Shown: in pieces, positions 1 through 8,749 of the stretch
How positions within the stretch are numbered: position 1 is the stretch's first letter
Layout of the letters: the number at the start of each line of letters is the position of its first letter
NCBI GenBank assembly: GCA_965209015.1
Contig: OZ242367.1
Span: 2,666,001-2,730,000 of the forward strand
DNA: 64,000 nucleotides
DNA from: Bin80 sp965209015
GTDB lineage: Bacteria; Bacteroidota; Rhodothermia; Rhodothermales; Bin80
Direction: 5' to 3'
The notes under the pieces: generated by a model
The model's database searches: none
Seen by the model: the letters and a program-made list of their open reading frames with translations, nothing else
Told to the model about the DNA's origin: nothing
Translations under genes and position numbers: made by a program

Positions 1-2
1 AT

Positions 3-1280
3 ATTGGAGTTTGGAGTTCAATCTTTGCCGTAGTGGCTGGGCTATACCTTGCGCAGGGAGGCGGGTATGCAGCAAATGAGTTGCTCTGGCATAAGCGGAT
101 GGGGATCATGGTTGTTCTGTTTTCATCGCTGGCATACCTGTATAAAGCTTGGCCAAGCCTCTCGGTGCGTTGGCTGGGACGCTGGGAATCCCATGTCTAC
201 GGAATCGTGTTAGGATTCATGTTACTCATGTTAACTTTGGCTGGACATCTCGGCGGAGTTCTGACACATGGTTCCGACTATTTATCCCGCTATATGCCCG
301 ACGGGCTGCGTCAGATTGCTGGACTTCCTAAGAAGGCTGAGATTGGACGTCTTCAACTTGAAAACCCTTCCGAGACAACCGTCTATGCCGCATTGATCGC
401 ACCCATTTTTGAATCCAGATGTGTTGCATGTCATGATGCAAATGTCCAGCGAGGTGGTTTGCGTCTGGATACTCCTGAGTTTATCCGCATCGGTGGAGAC
501 AGCGGTCCTTCCATTGTTGCAGGCCGCGCGGAGGAGAGCGAACTAATTCACCGCATCTGGCTACCGGTGAGTTCAGATGAGCATATGCCTCCGATCGAAA
601 GCCCCCAACTCTCAATTGCAGAGGCCGAACTGTTGCAGTGGTGGATTGATGCTGGGGCTTCATTTGATGAGCTCTTACCTGACGCAGAATGGTCATTTGC
701 CACGCAAATGATTGTGGATGGTATGGGTTTGGGAGAGATCAAAGCTGGTATTTTTGCCTTAGATACTCCCCCACCTGATTCACTGGATGTTGTTCAACTG
801 GCCAGCCTTGGGCTATCGGTTACTCCGCTGGCCGCAAGTGAACCCTATCTTCAAGTGCGCTGTGCTGATCCACCTGTCTGCGCGAACTCGGGAGCACTTC
901 AGGAATCACTCCAGCGTTTGTCTTCAAATATTACTTGGCTTGACCTTGGTCGCTCTCAGATCGGAGATGGCTTGATGGAGGTCATTGGGGATCTGCCCCA
1001 TCTCACTCGTCTCTACTTGCAACAAACTTCTGTAACAGATACTGGTCTGACCTATCTGGGCAATCTGGAGTACCTTGAATATCTGAACCTTTATGGGACA
1101 GCGGTTTCTGACTCTGGATTGGTCCATCTTGAAACTCTTCCCGTATTGAAGTCACTCTACTTGTGGCAGACCAGCACCACCGACGAGGGTGTAGAACGCC
1201 TTCAATCTGCTCTACCTGAGTTGTACATCAATACGGGTGCAAGTTTGATTCCGATCCAACCAGACTCAACTAGCTCATGA
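3..1280 (+). CDS. DUF2231-like membrane / c-type cytochrome / leucine-rich-repeat protein (5' end off window)
   Basis: The reading frame is open to the left edge, so the N-terminus is missing; the first start-like codon inside the window (GTG at 33) falls within a hydrophobic segment and is unlikely to be the true start. The first ~100 visible residues hold about three membrane helices and the GGVLTHGSDYL stretch typical of DUF2231-type proteins. A haem-binding CVACH motif follows near residue 133, with a downstream HMPP that can supply the axial methionine, resembling the Planctomycete-type cytochrome c domain. The C-terminal ~150 residues contain leucine-rich repeats (LTRLYLQQTSVTDTGL, YLNLYGTAVSDSGL). 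The likely role is a membrane-bound, envelope-facing redox or sensor protein. Family assignment of the domains is from known signatures; the function is inferred. Confidence 0.75.
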   Translation: MGVWSSIFAVVAGLYLAQGGGYAANELLWHKRMGIMVVLFSSLAYLYKAWPSLSVRWLGRWESHVYGIVLGFMLLMLTLAGHLGGVLTHGSDYLSRYMPDGLRQIAGLPKKAEIGRLQLENPSETTVYAALIAPIFESRCVACHDANVQRGGLRLDTPEFIRIGGDSGPSIVAGRAEESELIHRIWLPVSSDEHMPPIESPQLSIAEAELLQWWIDAGASFDELLPDAEWSFATQMIVDGMGLGEIKAGIFALDTPPPDSLDVVQLASLGLSVTPLAASEPYLQVRCADPPVCANSGALQESLQRLSSNITWLDLGRSQIGDGLMEVIGDLPHLTRLYLQQTSVTDTGLTYLGNLEYLEYLNLYGTAVSDSGLVHLETLPVLKSLYLWQTSTTDEGVERLQSALPELYINTGASLIPIQPDSTSS

Positions 1281-1743
1281 ATTTATCAGGGAATCTGGTC
1301 AGCTTACGATCTATTTGGTTGACGACCAGATTTCCCAAGTATGCTGTCCGATTAGATTCGTAGGTTGAACACAGAATCTGGCCATTGTAGCACACACATC
1401 AACAAGATCTTTTGAGACTGTACTGGACTATCGCCAACTGGCTGATCAAGAAAACTGTTATGCCGGCGGTTCATGGTTCACCAATGGGGATTCTGATAAA
1501 TCTGCCAGACATTCCGAGATATTTTAGGCACGCAATTATGGAGAGACTCATGTGAAAGATCGCATCAAGTGGAATCATGTATGTCCAGAGATAGAATTCA
1601 TTGGTGATATTTCCTTGAAAATTTTCTCTTCTCTGTACGGATCGAGCTTGAAGATTCTCATTTAAGATTACCGATCTATTGAAAGAGAAACGATAGTTTC
1701 CCAAAATTCATTATCTTCTTCAGCTTAACTAACTCTCTATAAC
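1281..1743. other. intergenic region with one strong stem-loop, no gene seen
   Basis: I find no convincing coding sequence on either strand; the one longer minus-strand frame (1471-1704) has no recognisable features. The only structure is the stem-loop at 1289-1336 listed separately. A further GAATCTGGCC near 1375 resembles one arm of that stem. Confidence 0.5.
1289..1336 (+). terminator. stem-loop 9 bp after the cytochrome/LRR gene
   Basis: GGGAATCTGGTC (1289-1300) pairs with GACCAGATTTCCC (1324-1336), a 12-bp stem with one bulged base and a 23-nt loop. It begins nine bases after the stop codon, where a transcription end or mRNA-stabilising structure is expected. No U-tract follows, so classical intrinsic termination is not proven. 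Confidence 0.45.
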
Positions 1744-2264
1744 ATGATATACCGAATTTTGCCCCCCCATTTTTTAGCTTAGTAGCTATTCTTCTTCTAT
1801 CTTCTCCTGTTTCTGCCTTTGCTCAGGACAGTAATACCGATCTGTTTCTCCAATATCAATCTCAAAAAAAGAGCGAAGCTGCGGCTTTCCTTTTGGAACT
1901 AGTAATTCCGGTCGTCGGCCATGCTTATGCTGGTGATGCACGTGCAGGTCTTACTCCGGCCCTCGTATCTGGAGCTGGCCTTGTGGGAATGATCGTGGGG
2001 TTAAACCTATCCGTAACTGACTGTGAGACTCTTTCGGGATTTGAGTTTTGTACAACTTCGGTAAATGGTACAGTCTTTACCCTTGGTTTCTTAGCCTATC
2101 TAGGAGGGCGGACCTGGGGAGTCGTCTCCACGTTTGACACGGTGAGGCGTTTCAATCGGGATTTAGAAAGACGTCTTGGTATTTCGCTTGAGCGTGTTGA
2201 TCCCATCATAAAGCCTTCTCCGCATGGCGTATCAGTTGGCCTGTCCGTCCGACTCGGAAAGTGA
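1744..2264 (+). CDS. small secreted/membrane protein of unknown function, frame broken at a C7 tract
   Basis: The body of the protein (TTG 1893 to stop 2264) continues in frame upstream into an obvious signal peptide ending VSAFAQD at about 1806-1829, but that frame has no usable start before its upstream stop at 1740. An ATG at 1744 opens with MIYRILPP in the neighbouring frame and runs into seven consecutive C residues (1762-1768). Adding one C would join MIYRILPPPFFSLVAILLL to the rest without a stop. The gene is therefore either phase-variable, a recent pseudogene, or affected by a sequencing error. The mature part has IPVVGHAYAGDARAG and two hydrophobic segments like small glycine-rich membrane proteins. 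No family is recognised with confidence. Confidence 0.55.
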
Positions 2265-2593
2265 TGAATCACGACTCGTCCGAACGATTTCGGATTTGAG
2301 CTTCAGATTCTGAACCACACCTTAATCTTTGCGGGATGCCCCCAGAGTTGGATCAACCTATGTCAGGTTGGTCCCTCTGGGTGCGACTGCCACTGGATAT
2401 CCTGAATAACCATTGCTTACTGGCAGAGTCTCTTGGGGAACGCTTCTTCCCGTTGAACAACTCTCGCATAGACATCGTAATTTGCTTTCAGGAGTTTCCC
2501 GAGCCAACGACTTTGATCAAGAAGCCTTTATCGGTCACCGCACTCAAAAGATGTCTGATCTGCAGATGAAAATCCCCCTCTCTCCATTACCAG
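2265..2593. other. intergenic, no supported gene
   Basis: Two overlapping plus-strand frames (2336-2569 and 2413-2616) are open, but neither shows a start context, a domain or a conserved-looking composition, and the second runs into the 3' end of the opposite-strand gene. They could be remnants of a decayed gene. I see no repeat or RNA gene. Confidence 0.4.
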
Positions 2594-4279
2594 CTACTCG
2601 CTTTCCACCAAGGTGATGAAACCAGACGGAACGGCAGTGCGGGAGGTTGACGCGCCACTTGGCCATGTCACGACCAGAGAATCTACAACATCTGACGATC
2701 CCAATCCAAAGAGCGGCCACCTTTGACTTTGGGAAAGGTAACTTCCGCCGACTCGTACATAGCGTTCAAGCCACTGTCCATTCGCCTTCACCCTTACTTG
2801 ACTGCCCACTGCATCACGATTACTCTCGGAACCAACCAGTTTGACCGTCAATGAGTTCCCACCTTGTGTATCGTTACGCCATAGATGGGCTGCCCCTCCA
2901 TTCTCGGTGATCAGCAGATCTACATCACCATCCTGATCATAGTCTGCCCATGCCGCTGCTCTGGCGACCATGAATTGCGAAAGAACACCGACTGGCTCCT
3001 GCTCAGTAAATTGACCATCGCCATCATTCACATAGAGTTGCGTTCGCTGTCGAAAAGATACGCCTTCTTCAACCTCTCCAATATCTTCGGTAATATGACC
3101 GTTCGCGGTCAGTAAATCTAAATCAGTATCCAAGTCCAGGTCTCCCAGCAATAGCCCGAAGGTCAAAGTGGGTAGGCTTGGACGTCCAATCTGGGAAACA
3201 GCGGCCCGCTCCGCGAAAATCCCATTCCCTACATGCCGATAAACGCCGACCATTTCACCTGAAAAGTGACCGATAAATACCGTCTCTCGACCTGTCTGAT
3301 CTACCACGCCAATATCTATTCCCATGCCGGCACGTGCCCGCCCATTCCCATCAAATGCAATTCCACTGACAATCCCCTTCTCCACGAATGTACCATCTCC
3401 CTGATTTTGAAAAAGAAGATCCCGCTGCGTATCATTCGCTACGACGAGGTCTGGCCATCCATCTTGATTATAATCCAAACTCGCAGCACCAAGTGTCTTC
3501 CCTGGTAAATTCACGAAATTTTCTGACTGTTCTTCAAATGTGCCATCTCCCAAGTTCCGATAGAAGCGACTGGTAATCCCTTCATATTGCTCGGGGGTAC
3601 AATAGGACTTCGTATCTCCGACCCGAGTACAGAATATATCATCCTCGGGAGTCCAGTGAACATAATTTCCGACATATAAATCTAACCAACCATCCAGATC
3701 TGCATCCATAAATACACTTGCCGTACTCCATTCTCGAATCTGTCCGAGCCCCGCCTCCTGACTGACTTCACGAAAAACTCCGTTCTCATTTTGTAGCAAA
3801 AGATTCTCGTATAACGCAGTTATAAACACATCCGTGTCGCCATCATTATCGTAATCCGCAGCGCTGATTCCAAATGCATAACCTTGAAGTGATTCAAGCC
3901 CTGCTTCCCGTGTAACATCTGTAAAATTTCCTTCTTCACTTCCCTGATACAAGCGAATCGGGGGTTGCGCCGGTGTACTTCCTGAAGGAAATACACTCCC
4001 CGCGATCAGTAGGATATCAAGAATTCCATCTGCATCATAATCCAAAAAGCCTCCCCCAGCCCCCATTGTTTCAGGAAACCATTTTTGTCCAAAAGCCCCA
4101 GTCTCATGCTGAAAATCTCCAAGACCAGCCGATACTGTGACATCAGAAAAAACAATCTGAGCCGATTCCTTCTCTTCTTCCAGAGATTTATTCTGATCCG
4201 TGGAGGATGGGCCACATCCTACATACATGAAACAGAGAACAAGTGCTCCAATGCGGGCAAATTGTATCTCGTACATCAT
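2594..4279 (-). CDS. FG-GAP / ASPIC-UnbV (CRTAC1-family) lipoprotein
   Basis: This 561-residue protein starts with a hydrophobic leader and a lipobox ending YVGC (Cys22), so it is predicted to be a lipoprotein. Many FG-GAP/VCBS integrin-like repeats follow, each with a calcium-binding DxDxDG-type loop (DYDADGILD, DYDNDGDTD, DADLDGWLD, DYNQDGWPD, DLDLDTDLD, DYDQDGDVD), giving a beta-propeller. The last ~80 residues match the ASPIC/UnbV module (GSQVRVKANG, LFGLGSSDVVDSLVVTWPSG). Proteins with this architecture are abundant in marine FCB and Planctomycete genomes and are thought to act in surface adhesion or binding; no enzymatic activity is implied. It is transcribed alone, with about 500 bp upstream. 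Confidence 0.85.
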   Translation of the reverse strand: MMYEIQFARIGALVLCFMYVGCGPSSTDQNKSLEEEKESAQIVFSDVTVSAGLGDFQHETGAFGQKWFPETMGAGGGFLDYDADGILDILLIAGSVFPSGSTPAQPPIRLYQGSEEGNFTDVTREAGLESLQGYAFGISAADYDNDGDTDVFITALYENLLLQNENGVFREVSQEAGLGQIREWSTASVFMDADLDGWLDLYVGNYVHWTPEDDIFCTRVGDTKSYCTPEQYEGITSRFYRNLGDGTFEEQSENFVNLPGKTLGAASLDYNQDGWPDLVVANDTQRDLLFQNQGDGTFVEKGIVSGIAFDGNGRARAGMGIDIGVVDQTGRETVFIGHFSGEMVGVYRHVGNGIFAERAAVSQIGRPSLPTLTFGLLLGDLDLDTDLDLLTANGHITEDIGEVEEGVSFRQRTQLYVNDGDGQFTEQEPVGVLSQFMVARAAAWADYDQDGDVDLLITENGGAAHLWRNDTQGGNSLTVKLVGSESNRDAVGSQVRVKANGQWLERYVRVGGSYLSQSQRWPLFGLGSSDVVDSLVVTWPSGASTSRTAVPSGFITLVESE

Positions 4280-4781
4280 CTTGAATTCATAAAAGATTGT
4301 GTCATTCCGTGACTCATATTACATAATGATGACATCTGACCGCAGTTATTAGACTCTGCGGTCTCCAAAGAGGTATAGGTCAGATCTAATTGTGACTGGA
4401 AGAAGTAGTCTGAACTGGGAGGATTCTCCCAGTCAGTAATGCCATACTCTGGAAAAGAAGTGTGTGCCGTTTGGTTCAGATTCACAGTTTTAATCAACTA
4501 TTGGGTTGCATGATTCAGAAATGAGATAAATAGAAACTGTAAGTCTGTGCATGACCAGAGCAATCCAACATAGAGAAATTGAAGCCTAACCGTGTCTGTC
4601 TTATTGAAGAATCCAGCATAGCCCATGATCACTGTATATATAATATATATAGCTCCATGCAATCCATAATCACTTAGACACCGTTCTCCTCAGAGAGTTG
4701 ATTATCATCATCTTACACTCTGAATATTTCAAATAGATTAGCTGATAACTGAATTCTTCAGCTTTTAATTGCAAGGAATGA
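4280..4781. other. AT-rich intergenic region between two minus-strand genes
   Basis: No gene is supported. The region holds the perfect 8-bp stem-loop at 4414-4433 and an AT-only stretch around 4634-4650 (TATATATAATATATATA). It should contain the promoter of the UnbV lipoprotein and the 3' end of the symporter transcript; I cannot assign promoter boxes with confidence. Confidence 0.45.
4414..4433. repeat. perfect 8-bp inverted repeat (stem-loop)
   Basis: ACTGGGAG, loop GATT, CTCCCAGT. The palindrome is symmetric, so it could act on either strand. It lies 135 bp upstream of the UnbV lipoprotein start and about 350 bp downstream of the symporter stop. There is no U-run; it could be an operator or an RNA structure. 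Confidence 0.45.
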
Positions 4782-6383
4782 CTACCAGAAGAGCGCATAT
4801 AGGGCTGCGGTGATCGCGAGGATTGCAAATGCGAGGATCGCAAATACGGGGTCCGTCTGGATGACCTTACGGCTCAAATGGATTGCCTTTTCGCTATCCT
4901 TTCCCTTGCCCTCTACCAATGAGATACCAATAATCAGGAGGGCTGAGATCACAAACACCCATCCCATCCGATCAAGAAATGGCATACTAGGTAGGATCCA
5001 CTTCATCAAGGCAGAAAGGGGAATACTAAGAATAGCAGAGATCAGAGCTGCATTGGGAGTCGCTTTCTTCCAGAATAATCCCAGAACAAAAATCGCAAGT
5101 ACACCTGGACTCACGAATCCGGTGTACTCTTGGATATATTGAAAAACCTGATCCAGTGAAGCCAATTGTGGAGCCAAAATCACCGCAATAGTCATACTGA
5201 CCAATGCAACAATTCGCCCGGTACGAACCAAATCCTGCTGACTGGCATTTGGCCTGAAATAATTGCGATAGAGATCCATCGTAAAGATGGTACTCGTGCT
5301 GTTCATCATCGATGCCATAGAAGACACGATCGCAGCGATGAGTGCTGCGAAAGTGAGCCCCTTCAGTCCCGGTCCGACATACGCATTCAAAAGCCACGGA
5401 TAGGCCTCGTCTGCCGTTCCAATTGGAGCCTCAAATGCGTAGGCAACGATTCCAGGAATGACAACAATTAAAGGGAGCAGAAGCTTAAGAAAACCGGCAA
5501 ATGCAACTCCTCGCTGCGCTTCTCGTAGCGTGGGTGCTGCCAATGTGCGCTGAATAATGTACTGATTACATCCCCAGTAGAATAGGTTTGCGACCCACAT
5601 CCCTCCAATCAGCACACCAATCCCAGGAAGCAATTCCCAGGCATCCTGCCGCATTCCACCATCATCCGTATAAATCAACTCGCCCTGCTGAAGAATCATA
5701 TTGAATCGGTCAGGCACTTCATTCAATAATTTTGTAAACCCGGCAAAAACCCCTTCTCCCCCACTGTAGGCATTCAGAGCCAAAATCGTGGTCAATAACC
5801 CACCACCAATCAAAAAGCATACTTGCACAACATCAGTCCAGGCCACTGCCTTAAGTCCTCCGTAAACACTATAAACCGTAGCAAAAATCGCAAGGGCCAG
5901 TACGCCTTGCCAAAGAGAAATCCCCATGATTCCTTTAAGAGCAAGCGCACCGAGATATACGACGGAGGTGAGATTCACAAAGACATACACCAACAACCAA
6001 AAGACAGCTAAAAGAGTCCGAACCCGGCCATCGTAGCGCGATTCCAGAAACTGTGGCATCGTGTAGATGCCTTTTTTTAGATAGATGGGAATAAATAGCC
6101 ACGCAACCAAAAGTAAAGTGATTGCAGCCATCCACTCATAAGTGGCGATCGCAAGTCCAAGACGAAAACCTGAACCTGACATTCCGATAAATTGCTCCGC
6201 GGAAATATTTGATGCAATGAGCGACGCCCCAACCGCCCACCATGGCAAAGACTTGCTGGCCAGAAAATAATCTTCGGCATCTCGAACCTTCCCTTTCTTG
6301 CCTCTGGATACCCAAAGTCCCAAGGAGACAATCAGAAGACAGTAGGACCCAAATACAACGTAGTCTATTAGTACAAACTGCAT
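4782..6383 (-). CDS. sodium:solute symporter, SSS family (SGLT-like)
   Basis: The 533-residue protein is hydrophobic throughout, with about 13-14 predicted membrane helices in the LeuT-like fold of the SSS (TC 2.A.21) family. Family hallmarks are ISAEQFIGMSGSGF in the first helices, YGGLKAVAWTDVVQ, and SSMASMMNSTSTIFTMDLYR in the sodium-binding region of helix 8. These proteins couple sodium entry to uptake of sugars, amino acids or other small organics; the substrate cannot be read from the sequence, although the ASNISAEQFIG motif is closest to the sugar/inositol-type branch. The start ATG at 6383 gives a normal length. It is transcribed in the same direction as the second symporter upstream but 374 bp away. 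Confidence 0.88.
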   Translation of the reverse strand: MQFVLIDYVVFGSYCLLIVSLGLWVSRGKKGKVRDAEDYFLASKSLPWWAVGASLIASNISAEQFIGMSGSGFRLGLAIATYEWMAAITLLLVAWLFIPIYLKKGIYTMPQFLESRYDGRVRTLLAVFWLLVYVFVNLTSVVYLGALALKGIMGISLWQGVLALAIFATVYSVYGGLKAVAWTDVVQVCFLIGGGLLTTILALNAYSGGEGVFAGFTKLLNEVPDRFNMILQQGELIYTDDGGMRQDAWELLPGIGVLIGGMWVANLFYWGCNQYIIQRTLAAPTLREAQRGVAFAGFLKLLLPLIVVIPGIVAYAFEAPIGTADEAYPWLLNAYVGPGLKGLTFAALIAAIVSSMASMMNSTSTIFTMDLYRNYFRPNASQQDLVRTGRIVALVSMTIAVILAPQLASLDQVFQYIQEYTGFVSPGVLAIFVLGLFWKKATPNAALISAILSIPLSALMKWILPSMPFLDRMGWVFVISALLIIGISLVEGKGKDSEKAIHLSRKVIQTDPVFAILAFAILAITAALYALFW

Positions 6384-6757
6384 TCAATCAATAATTGTAT
6401 GATGAGAAAAGGATTTGAGTCAACAGATTTAAGATTTCGCTTCGTCACGGTGCATGTCCCCCGGCCGCTCACAGGATACATCAACTACCTTCATGTCAAA
6501 TCTCTGAGAATATTCGGGGCATTTTGGGAATCTCTAAGCAAAGTTTTCAGACGTTCCACTGAATTTACCCAGTTGATGGGAATCTGACAAACAACAACCA
6601 TAATCCATTCGCACCGGCACTCCCAGGTTGATGAATATCAGTTCATCATGGCTCTCAGATTCACCTCTGAAAACCCCACAGTCAAGAATTGAGTTCAGTT
6701 CCACCATCTTAGATACATATCGGAGAATCACTGTTTTTTTTTCTTCAATTTACATGA
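6384..6757. other. intergenic region between two symporter genes, one small hairpin
   Basis: No coding sequence is supported; the 65-codon minus-strand frame at 6534-6731 has no features. A perfect 7-bp hairpin, TGATGAA-TATCAG-TTCATCA, lies at 6629-6648, about 110 bp downstream of the stop of the next symporter gene, and is a possible transcript end without a U-tract. The promoter of the 4782-6383 gene should be here. Confidence 0.4.
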
Positions 6758-8437
6758 TCAGTCGCCGGGAGTCCGAATCCGTTGCACCAGCGCCCGGATG
6801 GATGTAGGTGGTGGCGGAGTGAACCTTGAAACAACTATGGCTACAATAAAATTGAGCACCATCCCGAGGGCACCAATCCCCTCTGGAGAGATCCCAAAGA
6901 GCCAGTATTCTTCAACGCTTAACTCAGGGCGTACAAACTTAAAGAAGACGATATAGCTTGCTGTGAAAACAATCCCGGTGATCATCCCGCTGATTGCCCC
7001 ATACTTATTCATCCATTGAGTAAATATACCGAGGATGATTGCCGGAAAGAAGGAGGCTGCCGCTAAACCGAAGGCAAAGGCCACCACCTGTGCCACAAAT
7101 CCAGGAGGATTAATGCCAAAGTACCCCGCAATGATGACGGCAATGCCCGCCGTAACTCGAGCAGTAAAAAGCTCTCGCTTCTCTGAAATCTGCGGCAAGA
7201 ATCCTTTTTTCAGGAGGTCCCGGGCAACTGCTGTAGAAATTACCAGAAGAAGTCCAGCTGCTGTGGAGAGTGCAGCAGCCAATCCTCCAGCAGCGACCAG
7301 GCCAATTACCCAACCAGGAAGATTGGCAATCTCAGGGTTCGCAAGGACCATAATATCCCGATCAATCGTCAACTCATTCTCCTGCTCTGATGAGGGACCG
7401 ACATACTGGATCGTGCCATCCCCGTTTTTATCTTCAAACTTGATCAGTCCCGTCCGCTCCCAGTTTTTGAACCATTCAGGAACTTCAGAATAGGGTTGAT
7501 TCACGATCGTGGTCAGTAGGTTGGTCCGGGCAAATGCGGCTACCGCAGGTGCACTAGTGTACAGAAGTGCAATAAATACCAGTGCCCAACCAGCACTCGT
7601 TCGGGCATCTCGCATTCGAGGAACGGTATAGAATCGAACAATGACATGAGGAAGCCCTGCGGTACCAACCATTAGGGCCGCCGTAATGGCAAAGACATCA
7701 ATCATACTCTTCTGACCACTCGTATAGGCAGCGAATCCCAGATCCGTACTCAAACCATCAAGTTTATCCAGAAGGTAGGTCCCCGATCCATCCACAAGCG
7801 TGCTCCCAAAGCCAACTTGTGGAATCACATTCCCTGTCATAAGTAACGATATAAATATGGCTGGAACCAGGTAGGCAAAAATTAACACACAATACTGAGC
7901 GACCTGGGTATAGGTGATGCCACGCATCCCCCCAAGCACTGCATAAAAGAAAACAATCCCCATTCCAATCAATACTCCCGGCACAATATCAACCTCCAAG
8001 AATCTGGAGAACACGATCCCCACACCCCTCATCTGCCCTGCCACATAGGTGAAGGACACAAAAATGGCACAGAGTACTGCGACAAAACGGGCTGTCTGCG
8101 AATAGTACCGATCGCCTACAAAGTCTGGAACCGTAAATTTTCCGAATTTGCGCAGATAAGGTGCCAGAAGAAGCGCTAAGAGAACATAACCACCGGTCCA
8201 GCCGAGAAGATATACACTCCCATCACGTCCCATGAACGCAATCAGGCCCGCCATTGAAATAAATGAAGCTGCACTCATCCAATCGGCCGCAGTCGCCATC
8301 CCATTCAATACCGGATGAACCCGTCCTCCAGCAACATAAAATTCTTTGGTTGAACCTGCTCTGGACCAGATCGCCACGCCAATATAAAGTGCGAATGAAA
8401 GCCCGACCAAGATGAATGTCCACGCCTGTACGCTCAT
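6758..8437 (-). CDS. sodium:solute symporter large subunit, ActP/VC2705-like
   Basis: The 559-residue SSS-family protein has about 13 membrane helices and the signatures of the acetate/organic-acid-type branch that works with a DUF4212 partner: YVAGGRVHPVLNGMATAADW near the N-terminus, GGMRGITYTQVAQYCVL, and GLAAALSTAAGLLLVISTA. A soluble insert around residues 310-370 is typical of this branch. It overlaps the small-subunit gene by four bases (ATGA), implying translational coupling. The family imports small carboxylates or related solutes with sodium; the exact substrate is not determinable here. Confidence 0.88.
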   Translation of the reverse strand: MSVQAWTFILVGLSFALYIGVAIWSRAGSTKEFYVAGGRVHPVLNGMATAADWMSAASFISMAGLIAFMGRDGSVYLLGWTGGYVLLALLLAPYLRKFGKFTVPDFVGDRYYSQTARFVAVLCAIFVSFTYVAGQMRGVGIVFSRFLEVDIVPGVLIGMGIVFFYAVLGGMRGITYTQVAQYCVLIFAYLVPAIFISLLMTGNVIPQVGFGSTLVDGSGTYLLDKLDGLSTDLGFAAYTSGQKSMIDVFAITAALMVGTAGLPHVIVRFYTVPRMRDARTSAGWALVFIALLYTSAPAVAAFARTNLLTTIVNQPYSEVPEWFKNWERTGLIKFEDKNGDGTIQYVGPSSEQENELTIDRDIMVLANPEIANLPGWVIGLVAAGGLAAALSTAAGLLLVISTAVARDLLKKGFLPQISEKRELFTARVTAGIAVIIAGYFGINPPGFVAQVVAFAFGLAAASFFPAIILGIFTQWMNKYGAISGMITGIVFTASYIVFFKFVRPELSVEEYWLFGISPEGIGALGMVLNFIVAIVVSRFTPPPPTSIRALVQRIRTPGD

Positions 8438-8682
8438 GTTTGGTCTGCAATTGTTTTTCGGTCAAGTCGATTCATGAGCTGTACATACACAAATATGATC
8501 AAGACAAACACATAAATCGAACCCTGCTGTGCAAACCAGAATCCTAACTTAAAGCCGAAGAAACGTACTTCATCCAGAACATCAACCAGTAGGACACTGA
8601 CAACGAGTGACACAAGAAACCAGACTCCAAGGAGGATTCCCAGATAGCGTAGATTGATTTTCCAATATCGTTCAGGAGACAT
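8434..8682 (-). CDS. DUF4212 symporter small subunit
   Basis: An 82-residue protein with two membrane helices (roughly residues 12-32 and 46-68) and the recognisable WKINLRYLGILLGVWFLVS start and GFWFAQQGSIYVFVLIIFVY second helix of DUF4212. Members are encoded directly before an SSS-family large subunit and are thought to be an accessory subunit of it. Here the stop overlaps the start of the large subunit by four bases. It is the first gene of this two-gene operon; 67 bp separate it from the upstream MscS gene. Confidence 0.88.
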   Translation of the reverse strand: MSPERYWKINLRYLGILLGVWFLVSLVVSVLLVDVLDEVRFFGFKLGFWFAQQGSIYVFVLIIFVYVQLMNRLDRKTIADQT

Positions 8683-8749
8683 CTGTCAAGATGAGATCAT
8701 CAAAGATAAAATTTTAGCGAGAAGTATCTGGAATCATCCTGCATTATTA

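Noticed and set aside
2336..2616. Two overlapping plus-strand frames before the UnbV lipoprotein gene
   Set aside because: No domain, start context or conserved composition, and one runs into the 3' end of the opposite-strand gene; possible remnant only.
4810..6331. Several open frames within the symporter region on both strands
   Set aside because: They lie inside the real minus-strand symporter gene and have no independent features.
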